Shown here: positions 46,028-58,406 of the stretch, piece by piece | Layout: every line of letters starts with the position of its first letter | Position numbering within the stretch: the stretch's first letter is position 1 | Assembly: GCA_030544215.1 (NCBI GenBank) | Contig: JARZZO010000008.1 | Coordinates: 25,955,614 to 26,019,613 of the forward strand | Reading direction: 5' to 3' | Origin: Zantedeschia hybrid cultivar | Lineage: Eukaryota; Streptophyta; Magnoliopsida; Alismatales; Araceae | DNA length: 64,000 nt | Notes under the pieces: generated by a model | What the model saw: the letters and a program-made list of their open reading frames with translations, nothing else | The model's database searches: none | What the model was told of the DNA's origin: nothing | Made by a program: the position numbers and the translations under genes

Positions 46028-48373
46028 TCATGAAGCTGCGGCTGATGATGAGGCGTCTCTCGTTGTGCCATCTTCATAACGCAAACTGCTCTCTCTCCTG
46101 TACATACCTCTGGCACCCTGACATTTTAAAAAAAATGAATACATAGTCATGATACTTCCAACATGCAGATTCATTTTTTATTGATTGTAATGTCAACCTT
46201 TAAGCATGAACATTCTCAAGATGCCATTTCCATATCAAGTCCATGTTGCTGAATTAGAGCTTTAAAAATCACACATTAACAATGGGAATTCAGGAATAAA
46301 ACCTCCTCACATATACAAAGTTTTGATCCAGTGTCCTGAAATCCTATTTAGCACTTAATTTAAGATCAAGATGGCTTAGTGTCGAGAATCATATGAGACT
46401 AATGTATTTCAGGAATGCGCCAATTTGGTTATTCAAACCCCACATCACAATCCCCATCCTTTAGTACATCAACACCAGCATCATCATAACCCTTTGTCCC
46501 ATCAGATCAAGTCTCAGCTAATTTCATCGAGGGGCTGAAGGTTTGGCGAAGTTTTCTGGTAGGCTGTGCACCTAACATCAACCTTCTACAAAGTACTTGA
46601 TAAAGATAACCTTTGCCAGGAGCATCTGGCTAAATATATAAGAGCAGTCAGTGGATGGAAAACTACTTAGTTACAATTTAACTTCATTCAATTAGAAAGT
46701 AACCCTCAGATATTCTCCTGGACCATGAAAAGAGTCTTACAATTCCTAAATGGATTGGGTACACCTGATCAATGGAAGCACTTACGGCAATATAAAAATA
46801 TGTGGATATTCTTATAAATTTCACCCATCTTTTACACAACCTAATTGGCCAGGGATGGCTAATTCACAAAGGAATTGTTTGCATCCGATTTAGCCAATTT
46901 TGGTCCGATCTGGGCCAATTCAGCCCAAGTCAGACCGATCCCAAATGATTTTTGTTTAATTTTACCATAGGGATTGGTTTTAGGTCCAAAATCAGATCAT
47001 CCCACTATCCAATATTGAGAGAAAGAGGCAAGTTCGATTTTAGGGATATGTGCCTAGGTTGAGGAGTATATAAGCCAAAGAGTGGAAAAAAAAGGTGATA
47101 CAATGAAATGAAAGAAAATAGGCAAAAGCAAGGTTGGACAGTTGGCAGCAGAATCCATCATTGTTATGCAAATACAGTTGGTTCAACTTTTATCCTTATT
47201 GAGAACAATATCATACAGGTTTCCTTCTCTTTTAGACTCTTTGCTAGCACATGAGAACAAAAGAAGGCTACCTGCAAGTCTAGAACCTCTGGTGACATGT
47301 GATCATTGAAGAAAAAGAGAGCCGAAATGAAGATGGAATAAATGAAGTCTACCGTAGAGGTCTATCATCTCATTCCCACAAATCAGACTATAACCTTTTA
47401 TGAGTCGGTTAAACTATATAGATTAGAAAAAAATCGAATAAACAGTCAACAACAAACTGAATTATGAGATATTAACATCATTGGTCACCTGGAATATCGT
47501 TCCTAGCTTCTTTAAAGCCATGGCTCGCAGCTTTAGAACATCTTTAGAAGCAGAACTGTCTTTCAGAACCTGAGTTGCAAACAGTAAGTTAAACACTATC
47601 CTAGAAGAAGTATGATAAGGTCTGTATTTTAACTCAGGTTTAGAGAAAGGAAATTAATTTTCTCATTCGTGGAAAAATAGAGAACTATTTGGTTTTATTA
47701 TTCACCGATATGACTTCTGGAACAGAAAAACTAAAAAAATGATTTTTTTTATATTATTAAACACAAAACAGAGTGGTAATATCACCATAAAATGACTTTT
47801 TTTCTTTTATTTACATGGAGTAGGTGTGAAATTTTTATTCTTGTGTAAGTAAATTTCGGTGAAGCTTACAGCACGGCACACATGCGAAAGGGTTGACTCA
47901 ATATCCACAACATTGATCTTCCATAAAGAACTAAGCATTTCATCTTTTTTCTCTTCAATTCGCTTTACAATGTCCTCTTCTTTATTTTCACTCTGCTCCA
48001 ACTTCTTCATGCCTTCCTGTATCTGAATAAGAGAGATGGCACCTATAATGTGAGGCAAAAAGGCAGGTGTCAAGTTCAAATACCCTTAATGATGATAAAT
48101 ACAAATGCACATGAACACACAAATCTACATGCAATGCATTTTCATGAAATCTACGTATGTAAAAACACACACGAGGAAACAATTGTTCCACTAGGCAAAG
48201 CGCTCAACAATCACCTGAAGCTGCATTTACTTGTGACTTAATATGATGACCTTTGTTTCGTACCCATTCCGCCACGAATGGAACTCCCATGAAGAATATG
48301 TTTTTTCCAAGCTCTTTTGTAGCTCGTCTTGCATAAATATAGCCAATGGTGTGCAGCATAGCCTCCCCAAAAG
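46028..48373 (-). CDS. DnaJ-X-domain co-chaperone (DNAJ10-like), 3' four exons; 5' part not found
   Basis: Four exons join in phase into 165 residues. Exon a (48373-48215): FGEAMLHTIGYIYARRATKE. Exon b (48042-47870): GAISLIQIQEGMKK and SLWKINVVDIESTLSHVCRA. Exon c (47569-47489): VLKDSSASKDVLKLRAMALK and KKLGTIFQ. Exon d (46117-46028): GARGMYRRESSLRYEDG to a TGA stop. All introns are GT-AG. This is the DnaJ-X domain that follows the J domain in plant DNAJ10-like proteins, Hsp40 partners of Hsp70. Domain order, spacing and the RRESSLR end match the family. The J domain and N-terminal half are missing: no HPD-type exon is visible on the minus strand to the right as far as I can read. Either a long intron places them beyond the window or the locus is truncated. 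Every exon that is present is clean. Confidence 0.85.
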
Positions 48374-49233
48374 CTGAAAATTTACTGCATGTCAGTAGAT
48401 GGGATATACTGTTGGAAGGAAAACACGATGCAATGGCATCAAGTTAGCATCACCAAGACTAATAACCACAGTAATTTGCGCAAACAGGATTTTGGGGGGA
48501 GGATACTCCAAGGACATATACTGCTAAGACAAGGAATGGGAGAAATATAACCATAGGTGGCGATATAATTGCTTCCAAAATGCAGATTGTCCCAGAAAGA
48601 GTAAACAAATGAAATCAGTGCTATTTTGCTAATCTCCCCTTCATTGAGAACACCACCGCAGGGGAAGCATGGCTCATGAAACTGAATACACTATGATGCC
48701 AAAATCATAGTAATCAATATTGTCCCAATCCTTGTCTTGTTTTCCTACTAGGATGGGATGTTCCAGTGTCTCAAACAATTCTGCCAGTACCAGAATTTTT
48801 TGCATACTATTCCAATAAATACAAAATATCTCTAAAATAACATCAAAATAAACATATCACATGAAAATAACACAAGATCAATGCATTCTAATATTATATT
48901 GCAACAATTTATACGACAAATGTTTATAAAAAGGTTTGAGATGGGCACATGCATTTATAAAGGAGTATTTATCAGATGAAACACCTTAACATAGGTTCAC
49001 AAAAGGATTTAAGGAACATGGACGACTCCGGCCAGGATAGCTCTGGACAAACTGGGGCAGGCTGGGACAGGCCAAGAGAGATCGGGATGCCTGAGACAGG
49101 CTGGGACATCTAGTAGGACCAAGTAAAAGCTGTCCCACCCATTTTCTCACTGAGATGGGACATCACAGCCAATTCCAGCTGGGACAGGGTTGAATTGATT
49201 ACCATGGCGAAAAACACAGGATTAGAGATCTTA
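48374..49233. other. Intergenic or long upstream intron of the DnaJ-X gene
   Basis: No exon recognised. At 49015-49200 the word GGGACAGGCTGGGAC and variants recur, a small low-copy repeat. Confidence 0.4.
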
Positions 49234-49543
49234 GGGGTTGTTTGTTTTGATGTAAAAAAATGTAATGTAAAAAATATGTATATTTCATTTTACGGTGTTT
49301 TCAGATGCTTGGTGTGACGTAAAATAGTATAAAATAAAATCTTGTCTGGACTTTGTCTGCCCACTTGACAGGCCCATCTCCTTTTTTTTTGGTTTACAGG
49401 GAAATGCCCACTATAAACTAAAACAATAGGATTTAAGCATTCTCTTGTTTTTTTTACAAACAATAAGAAAAGTGTTCTCTGATATTGAAACTATAAAATT
49501 TTACCAGTGAATTACAGAGTTTTACATTAAAACAAAAAACCCC
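49234..49543. mobile_element. Tourist-like MITE (PIF/Harbinger type), 310 bp
   Basis: The ends GGGGTTGTTTGTTTTGATGT (left) and, inverted, GGGGTTTTTTGTTTTAATGT (right) are imperfect TIRs of about 25 bp. The flanks are TTA (49231-49233) and TTA (49544-49546), the target duplication of PIF/Harbinger elements. No coding. Confidence 0.8.
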
Positions 49544-51964
49544 TTAAAGAAAGATAAAAAAAGAAAGAAATTGCATGTTGATTAGGTCATAAGAAATGGG
49601 GAAATGTTCAATGAGAAACAATTAACAACAAATGGATGCACTGAAAAACAAAATATATGGGACAATGCTGACACTTCTGACCAGACCATAAGTTCTGTAA
49701 CTCTGACCATAATGACCATAGCCAGGCAGTAGGGTTTCATAGGAACTACAAGACATGCAACCGAAAGTTTGAATATATTTTTTATGAAGGCATCCAAAGA
49801 GCCTTTCATTATGTGTTGTGATCTCCACTTGACTCTACATCTTACTGTCATGAAAGCATAACGAAGAAGTAAAGTAAACAAATAGCATGATATTTTCTAT
49901 GATAAAAGAAATGAGTTTGAAAAGTTCACAATAGAAAAAGACAATGATGGGATGGAGAAGCTCAAGGCATAGCTGACAACTCTGATGGAAACCCAGTCAT
50001 AAGAGGGGAATGGAGCGCAATTTTTGGATGTCCTTGTCCTGCCCATTTGGTATTTACTACTTGTTAGGGAACTGAACCTTTAGGTTGGGTTTTCTGATCT
50101 TCTATTATGCTGCAAATCAAGGAGGCATTCTGGCAGGGTGTATATGTAGGGTAGCAGCATGCAGGTTAGAAAGATCTGATGCCAAGAGTGACTCCTCTCT
50201 GTTCTCATTGGTATTGTTGGCGAAAGCCATTTAGACTCGTACCAGATATTCACAAGTCACTCCATGCTTATATTTGTTCCAGGGCTCTACACACACTAAC
50301 TGGAGTATTGGCTTGGCAGTTTAGTTTCATAACGTGGTGTGATAGCTGCTTGAATACGACTTTACCCAGGTTCATTATGGTGGGGGTGGGGGAGGCAGGG
50401 GCTGTTAGCAAAAGCCATCTAATCCCATACTGGCTGTTCACAGGTTACTCCATGTCTATGATAGTTTTGGGCCTTTCCACCTACTAAATCAAGTTTGTTG
50501 GTTCAGTAACAGGTATCAGTTATTGATGGTCATAGACCAATTAGTTACAAGGCCATAATTTCTGGTGTTAAGCAACACCCCCTCTCCGAGGTTCCTCCTC
50601 CCACCATTTCTTTTCCCTGCCTGGTTCTTCCAATTCCTTTCCATGCTCCCATTCTTTTGTGCTTCACATATTCCAGTCAGTTATCCTGATCTGTTCCCAC
50701 TAACTTCTCTGCATCTAAACCATGCATTCACCCATAAGAACACCATCCACTGCACTAATTTTTCTTTCTTTTGCTGCAACTCATTTCTGACACTTATGTT
50801 TCCATGTCTGCAAGACTCTTGCCCATAGGATTAGCAAGGTGAAAAGATTGCCCACATACCACACAGTTAAGACACCTGCATCCAATAAACAGAAAGAAAA
50901 GGAAGAAATGCCATCTGGAACACAGCATGGTTCTCCCGGATCACGGCCATTGAGTTGCTGTCCTCCCAGATATGATATTGGTCCTTTTGTTTCCATGTAT
51001 CCAATTGTCAGCAACAGGGCTGTCGTATGGCCCAGGCTGATCTTGGCTCAACCCCAAGGGCACCTCCCAAAGGCCCCTGGTCCAAGCCCAATTACTCATA
51101 TGTCAGGCCAAGCTGGAGCCCAGTTTGACTGAAACTTAAGCTTAAAGTTGGATGGGCCACAAGGCCCACAACATAGTCCAGTGATAGCTACAACCTTGAC
51201 ACATGTACATCATCATTTGATTCCAATTTCTTTTTCAAACCTTAAAATAAGAATCACATCCTTCAACAATACACAACACTTGGAAACATGTTCTCCAGAA
51301 ATCTGTTACATTTTATTAAAAATGACAAAGAAATGATGAGCATGGGGAGCCTTCTCTGCAAAATGCAACGATGAAGCTGCATACTATTGACCGTCTCTAG
51401 ACCCCACAGTGACAGGAGACTTGTGGCACTGGGTTGCTGTTTTATGAAGACCTAATGGAACTGGTGCATCATCAATAATACATAATACCCATACCCCAGA
51501 CACTCACAGACAAGCCTTGGCTTTTGGGCCAACATTTGACACATGGGGCAAAAAGGGGGGCACTAGACTGGCCAACTGGCCCATTGACAGCATTAGTCAG
51601 CATCCTATTCTCCTGCTTCCCTATGACCTTGACTTGATTTGCCAAAATGTTCCTGTGAACTCAGCAGAGAGATGTTCTTGCTGTCATCCAGGTCCATTGT
51701 GGATGCGGACCATCTTCCATTCATCATCATATTCATATCTTCTATCAATTCATCTCACTCCACCTACTAGTCCCTCTTGCAAACCACACCTGTGGAAGCC
51801 TCTGCATGACACAACCAGCTGCTTCACCCTTTGTTAGCCATGAACAAAGACCCAATAGCCTTTCTCTTTATACTTGATCAAGCATACTGCACTGGACACT
51901 TGAATTTTGATCGGATGTCCCAAAAAATAAAAAAATTCGAACAAGGAAATAAAAAAATGTGCTG
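49544..51964. other. Intergenic
   Basis: No gene seen. Two related segments at 50215-50300 and 50405-50490 (GCRAAAGCCAT...TTCACARG..ACTCCATG) show an old tandem duplication of about 190 bp. The overlapping 97- and 77-codon frames near 50800-51130 show no domain. Confidence 0.4.
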
Positions 51965-52038
51965 CAGCACCGTCCGGTCACTCGGATCGGACGGTGCTGA
52001 GGGGGTCAGTGCATGCCACATGGCCTGCACTGTCCCCC
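51965..52038. repeat. Two adjacent hairpins
   Basis: CAGCACCGTCCG (51965-51976) pairs perfectly with CGGACGGTGCTG (51988-51999) across an 11-base loop. One base on, GGGGGTCAGTGCATGCC (52001-52017) pairs at 15 of 17 positions with GGCCTGCACTGTCCCCC (52022-52038) across a 4-base loop. Confidence 0.85.
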
Positions 52039-53414
52039 CTCCCAAAACCAAAAAAAAGAAGAAAAAAAAGCAAGTGCAGCAAAAGCATTACTCTTCTTAA
52101 TGCGTCAAACCCTACAATAGCCAGACGAAAATTAGGTTCAACAAGCAAAAAAGTCCTTACCCAGCTTACCCTATCTATCTTCATAACGTATCTGACCTAA
52201 CCACCTAATATCCAACTTAAACTTTGTAATTCAACTCTCCTTTGCCCAGTCGAAATTTGACTAAATGTTAGCCATGCCAACTTCCCGAGCCCATGAATGG
52301 AGGGACAACATGATATCTAATCTGAAACTATGAACCAGAGTTTAAACAGGGATCCATACAATGCAGGTCCATATAGCCAGGCTTTGCTTGCTAGTTTTCA
52401 CCTCAAACCACAGACAGGCACATGTTCCCATATTAAATTGGTCTGTCCTGTAACAGAGCCAACGCAACAAACCCATCCAAGCCCAATTTGTTCAAACAAA
52501 CTAACTGGTCTGCTGGTTCATTATTATTCATTGCATTTCATTACACCTATGTCTAAACATCTCAGCCCATTAAACTTGTTCCGCAGCAGACAGTCACCAA
52601 GTTGGGGGAGAGAGAGAGAGAAAGCACTACAAAAGAAATCAGAACTTTCAGATAACATGACGATCACAAAATTGATGAGAAACATTGCCTCAATTATGTG
52701 AGAAGAATTCAAAGATGGATTAAACTTTCTTGTGGGACTCATGATAGCTTAGACCTTGACGGATAAAATTGCTTCAAGCTAGGTTCCGAAGGATCTTTCC
52801 ACAATGAAGATCTTTCTCAGATGCCAATATTAAGCGGAAGGATGTGTAAATGAAATGACTTCTGATGCAGTGAAAACCATTTGATTGCTATTTGGAAACA
52901 GTAAAAATCAAGGTAGAAAGCTCAGTATTAGAATATGGATTGATGGGCCCAAAACCAATTTGCTGACCCAGCCTGATCTTGAAAGTGGAGGTGTTGTTTG
53001 TCCTTTGTTATCCTCCTCCTTCGTCATTGTCATCAGCTTTGTCACCATCTTCCTCGATTTTTCCTCTTTGTCAACTTTGTCCTCTTTGGTTGCAGAAATG
53101 TCAGGGGTTTGGCAGAGAGAGAACATGAGGGTGGTGGTAAGGAGCAGAGGAAGCATAAGCCTTAAAATATGCTTAATTGGTTGACTGGTCTATTAAAGAT
53201 GTTGAGCTGGATCTGGATCCATGTGTTCGATGCCGATCCTGGCTCAGCATCAGCCAATCCCAGCCAAGGATCATGGAATGGTAGGTTGAGATTCAGTGGG
53301 AGGGCCAACCAGACCAGCTAACCTGATCTGATCTTTGAACCCTTGGCAAAAACCGAGTGAAAGACACCTTAAAAGAGGAAAGCAAGTGTAGGAAGGAAAG
53401 GACAAAGAAAATTT
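52039..53414. other. Intergenic
   Basis: No gene seen. A GA run at 52612-52621 is the only simple repeat. The 123-codon frame at 52330-52701 has no recognisable domain. Confidence 0.4.
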
Positions 53415-53434
53415 ACACACGCACACACACACAC

Positions 53435-53479
<45 letters not shown>
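53415..53479. repeat. Compound microsatellite (CA)n(TA)n
   Basis: About 12 CA units pass into about 21 TA units. A frame that runs through it (53357-53641) is an artefact. Confidence 0.95.
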
Positions 53480-53482
<3 letters not shown>

Positions 53483-53514
53483 GGGGAGATGTTACTATCT
53501 GCTCCCCTATTTAG

Positions 53515-53856
53515 GTCCGCTGGGAGTGGATCCTACTATTCAGGGGCTGTTGCGGTGCCTTTGGCACCTAAAATTCATAGGAAGGTAGGGGTTGGCAGAA
53601 GAAAAAGGAATAAAATAAAGAAAAAAAGCTCCATCGCCTAAAATATCCTTAGATCGGACGGCGCTGGCATGCGGGTCGACACATGCACCTTCCTACGCAC
53701 ATGCCCGCATGAAATGTGGGACTTCCCGTGTTTCGCATGGGTGCACCCCCATGCAAAGCGGAAACTGCTCCGCGCGGGGGAGTTCCTCATTTCTTTTTAC
53801 ATTTAGCCGCTGGATCAACATCCAACAACCCTAGATACAGTCCACTGCCAGCGGAC
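53515..53856. mobile_element. Inverted-repeat-bounded segment, 342 bp, probable MITE
   Basis: GTCCGCTGGGAGTGGA (53515-53530) matches the inverse of TCCACTGCCAGCGGAC (53841-53856) at 15 of 16 bases. The interior has ATCGGACGGCGCTGG (53653-53667), which resembles the arm of the double hairpin at 51988. No coding and no clear target duplication. Confidence 0.45.
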
Positions 53857-54300
53857 AGAAACCTGGCGTGGACTGTATCTGTAATGACCTACAAAATAAA
53901 GGGGCATATTTATAAATCCATAAAAAGTATAAACGTGATTATAAAAAGTTTATGTCTTACGAAGTAATAGATGATTTTTATAGGATCTTAAGTAAAATTT
54001 GTGAAGTTCCTAAGAGTACCCTTAAATAGGCGAAAAGAAGATCTTTATCGCTTCAAAAGTTATAGATAGAGGTATATATATAATTATTTTAAAAGAAAGG
54101 AAGGAATAGCAATTACTTAGCAATTAAGAAACCCCCTCATCATTACATTTTGTCTTGAAGCGATGATGGATGTGCCACCTCGCCCTCTTCCACAACCTTC
54201 TCCTCCCTTCCCCTCCCACTTGTCCCCCTTTTTTTCACCTCCCCTCCACTTGTCCCCTCCTCCCTCCACCGCCCTATCCTCTCCCCACCACCCTTCTCCC

Positions 54301-54312
54301 TCTATAAAATGG
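54301..54312 (+). promoter_or_regulatory. TATA box of the 5' LTR
   Basis: TCTATAAAATGG follows the pyrimidine-rich stretch. The same place in the right LTR (58804-58815) reads TCTACAAAAGGA and has lost the box. Confidence 0.65.
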
Positions 54313-55009
54313 GGTTAGGGGGTTAGCTAAGGCAGCCAAGGGGAAGAAGAGAGGGGCGGGCAGAAAGAGAGAGAGAGAGAGGAAAAAGGAGGAGAAAAGG
54401 AGAGTTAGCGGTTGATCCCGAGGTTCTGGTGACAACCTGGTAACGATCCAGCAAGGCTTCGGTGGCGGATAGCTCTTCTAAAAAGGTAGTATGATACACC
54501 TACTATATCTTTTTTTTTTTGGATTTTTTAGAACTAAGGGGTGTAAGACTTGCATGATCATTTAAGGAGACTTTGTCCGGTTAATTCCCTGCATTAATGG
54601 CAATTATGGAGAATTTCATAAAGTATTAAAATGTGTTAATACATGTCATGGCATGGAATGAATGCAAGGTTTCCTTATAGTTTTTCATCTAATTTTATCA
54701 CACTACAACGTTAAACGGCATGCACGTTTGTGATTTATGAACTATAATGCATGATGAATTCTACTTGATTCTATTTAGGGGGTAACTCCATAATGGAGGT
54801 TCCCCATCACAAAAGATGCTTGTAAGCTCATTTATGAACATCATGCGGAAATTCCTTGTTAAGGGAATGATGAATAAGAAAGATAGACTGAGTTCATCTA
54901 AGTTCTTGTGAGCTATGAAAAAAGAAAAGACTTAGAGGCTATTTAAAGCTATATTGTATGATGAACACACATATATATGTATATATTATATAATATAAAG
55001 GTTTATGGA

Positions 55010-55150
55010 ACTTCATGACTATGATGACCCTATAGAAGGGGATAAAGATAATGAAATAACTTCGTAGCTACAATGACCCTATGAAGGGGGACAAAGATCA
55101 CGAATACTTTCATAAAGTGATGACCCTATGAAAGGGATAAAGACTGTGGA
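55010..55150 (+). repeat. Short tandem repeats in the LTR (~40-bp unit)
   Basis: The motif GATGACCCTATRGAAGGGGATAAAGA recurs three to four times with changes, and again in the right LTR (59345-59475) and in the third LTR near 63510 and 63795. Confidence 0.65.
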
Positions 55151-56357
55151 ATTCAGAAACATCATAAAGAAATGAAATAAAGGCATGAAGGCCTTTTGTA
55201 ATGATGATGAATGCTTATGATATTGATGACCGATGGTTTTACGATGATTTATGTTCTTTTACCAACGAAGAAATGACATCGTTTGTTGGCGTGGTCAGCC
55301 CAATCTCTTGGGGATAAGGAGATGCCCAGGTCACTACGATTATCGGTCTTCAGGCCATGGTTCTTACCAGTCTTCGGATCGTGGATATTACCAGTCCAGA
55401 CTCATACTGTAGTTTTGGGCAGGGGATGGAGATCCTTTTTGGATATACTCATAGGTTGGGAGAAGGCTGCAGCAGGAGTGAGTAACTGCAAAATCCAGCC
55501 TAGTCCTTTCTAGCCTCCCCGATAGATTTTCAGAGACTTACTAGACTGAGTAGGTTGTATGGGTGGTAAGTACGTCGGAGGAAAGGCCTACTCACCATTA
55601 CCGCCAGTATATGATTATCCTTGTCACTTCTGGTCGAAAGGATGAGATGCCATGTGAACTTATTACTTCTGAAAGATTATGACTTTACAACTGATCGGAT
55701 TATAACTATAAGAAAACAACCGACCAGATGAAAGATTAATGAATAAATGACTCAATCTAGAGACCTTATGCTGATGACTTGTAATAAGTACCTTTATACT
55801 TTCTATGTTAGTATAAATTATCACTGAAAGAAAAGAATATAAGAAAATATGTAACTGTTATTATCATGTTAATGTATTTCGCTTATGAGTTCACAATCTT
55901 CGGGTTCACGTTGATTTACGAAGCATACGTTTATACATAATTAAGAATTACACATGAAGGTCTTATGTGTTTTAAGGTAACTGGTTGTATATGACTTGCA
56001 TATAGGTCATATTACATTACAGAGAATAAGCATAAATATGCATGTGAAATACAAGAGCACAAAGTGGTGTGTATGTAGGATATCAATAGAGATGTAAATG
56101 ATCCTTACTGAGAACTTAATTTTCGGATTCTCATAAAAGTTATAGCATATATTTTTCAAGAAAGGGATGTAAACATGAACCTGACTCAATAAATGAAGAT
56201 TTTTTCCAGGAATGGCTAGTTTACATTGTTATGTGCGTTACTTTTGTTGTTGTATAATGGACAGGAACTACTTATCAATCTTTTACATTTATACCTCTTA
56301 TCATTTTGTTTCAAAATTGTGCACCTATCAAATGTCTGTAATCAAAACCGTTATAGA

Positions 56358-56369
56358 TGGTATCAGAGC
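56358..56369 (+). promoter_or_regulatory. Primer binding site, initiator tRNA-Met type
   Basis: TGGTATCAGAGC is a perfect initiator-Met PBS, three bases after the inferred LTR end. Confidence 0.9.
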
Positions 56370-58391
56370 AGGTCTGGCAGTATATGCACAAAGTTAAAGC
56401 AAAATGATAAGCTAATTAATTCATGTCCTGATGTACGATAGTTACATATCCCAACTGGCCATTACTTGTAAACAAGTATAGTAACTTGGGATGAGAAATG
56501 TTAATGATATTATAGTGGGTAATTTCATGTATTAGTAAGATCTACGATAATAGCTAGGTGAAAGAAACAACTTATGATGGAGAAAATACTAAGAAGAGGG
56601 GAATAGTATGGAATTGGGATCTTGCTAAGGCCAAAAAAAAAATCAGGAGAAGAGAAACTTCCAATTAGCCAAGGTAGAAAACCCAGTGAACAGTCTAAAT
56701 GAAGAAAATTGACAACTAACACCTATCATTATAGTAGATAATTATAGTTAATCCACATACCAAATCAGGGTTTATACTTGAAACATACTTAGGAATGGTT
56801 GATGGAGAACAAAAAATCATGCAGCAGATAGGGCAAATAAAACAATAGTTGTGCTGGATTAGAGTTTAAAGAATAGGTTTATAGTTAAATTTTCCTTATA
56901 TAAAGACAAAGGTGACGGTCATAATGATGTTTTAGGCATATGATAGCGGGATGACAAGAAGATGAGATGTAAGAAGGTTAGGCCTTGCATATTGTAGAGG
57001 GTAGATCATAGACAGCTTCAAAATTCAAAATGCATTATACATGAGTCCTCCAAAAACAAGGCGCATACATTAAAACTAAAGGAGGTATAACTACTTTGAA
57101 TTATAGAGTATAATGGGATATATGTTAATAATTGTTCTAATTTGAACTAAAATCCTTGTTTAGTAACAACCACGAATGATGACTGGGCGGTTGTAGTTAG
57201 AATAAGGCTACAATGTCGGAATATATGACGGAAAGAATCCTAGACCGTAAACTTAACTCTGTAAATGATTAAATAGATGTTTGTTGAACCATGAATATTA
57301 TACCACATTTATTGCAAATTGCTATCTATAAACGAACTAAGGACGCTCATAATTACCTAGAGGATTCGAATTTAATGGAAGAATTGATAAAATATGAGCC
57401 AAGAGAGTTCAGTAAAACTAGTTCCACAAAATATTATAAAGATAGATAATATTCTAAGTCATGTCATTCATGTGCATGTGCATGTTTTCAATTGCATGTC
57501 TTACAACGAAACCCGAGTGATACTATAAGAGGTTTGGTGCACGGTGCTAGTCACACCATGTAGTCAAATCCTCTATAATAATCATGAAGGTGACATGCCG
57601 GCATTTTTGATAGTGATAAGATTTGTTGTTCTTGGTAAGTAGTTACTGCGCAGGACTACAAACTAAGATAGCATGTCAAGTCCTGCATACCGATGGATTC
57701 ACGGACCGGGTTTCTAGTGCATCTACCATTCTTATTAGCATTTGTAGGTTGTTTTATGACATCATTTAAGAACAAAGACTTCCCTGACTTGATATCTGAA
57801 GAAAGAAACTTGAAAAAGATGAATCTCAAAATATGAATATACTTATCATAGTAGTGCAGTAGAAGCGTGATATTATATGTTCCTACGTGAAAACCCTTAT
57901 AAATCACCCTTGTATTGGGATGAGGTTGGAGAAGGAGAAGAGTAGACCTGACTGCATCCAGGAATGCATAGAATGATAGGCCAAGAAATTGATAGTAGCA
58001 TAAAACAAGCAGAAGGAAGCTGGATATTAGGTGTTTATGAAAATCTTCCCATCTATAGGTTCAATGGAAAATTTGAAAGCATAAAAAAAAAAATGAAGAA
58101 TCAAACAAATAGGGAAAATCATTTGTAAGTTTGCATTATCTCCAAGCTGTACAAATATACATAATGTAATCCATATATTGATGCTAAGGAGATATGCATG
58201 AAAGTTGTACTGTAAGAATGTATAAATGAATGTAATAACTCCTAAATATCCAATAATGGATGTGGGTCTTAATAAGCAAATCCTAAGAAACAAAGTGATT
58301 CCCTTTGTAACTATCCTTACAAAGATAAACTAAAGAAGTTTTGCACGTACTTTAATATGGCCAATGTGAAATTTCGAGCGTAAATTTTTTT

Positions 58392-58406
58392 ATAAGAGGG
58401 GGAGAA
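58392..58406 (+). promoter_or_regulatory. Polypurine tract
   Basis: ATAAGAGGGGGAGAA lies directly before the right LTR start TGTAATGACC. Confidence 0.88.

Larger units (their letters stand above)
53880..56354 (+). repeat. 5' LTR of a plus-strand LTR element
   Basis: It starts TGTAATGACCTAC, as the LTRs of many plant Ty3 chromoviruses do, and ends just before the PBS at 56358. It contains a pyrimidine-rich U3 (54180-54300), a TATA box (TCTATAAAATGG near 54301-54312) and short repeats of TGATGACCCTAT-GAAGGGGATAAAGA near 55020-55145. It aligns with the right LTR with many substitutions, so the element is old. Confidence 0.85.
56355..58406 (+). mobile_element. Interior of the plus-strand LTR element, non-coding
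   Basis: Only 2.05 kb separates the LTRs. Read from the PBS (56358) to the PPT (58392-58406), it has no frame above about 90 codons and no gag or pol motif, so it is a non-autonomous or eroded element. The end, ATTTCGAGCGTAAAT before the PPT, resembles the noncoding end of Tekay/Del-type chromoviruses, which suggests its parent lineage. Confidence 0.75.

Noticed and set aside
49021..49200. CATCCCGAT on the minus strand near 49086 considered as an HPD J-domain motif
   Set aside because: It lies within a small GGGACAGGCT repeat and the surrounding residues do not fit a J domain.
52908..53156. Minus-strand 82-codon frame with a charged stretch (ATKEDKVDKEEKSRK) considered as an upstream DnaJ-X exon
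   Set aside because: It does not match the region before the X domain and has no splice signals in phase with the exon at 48373.
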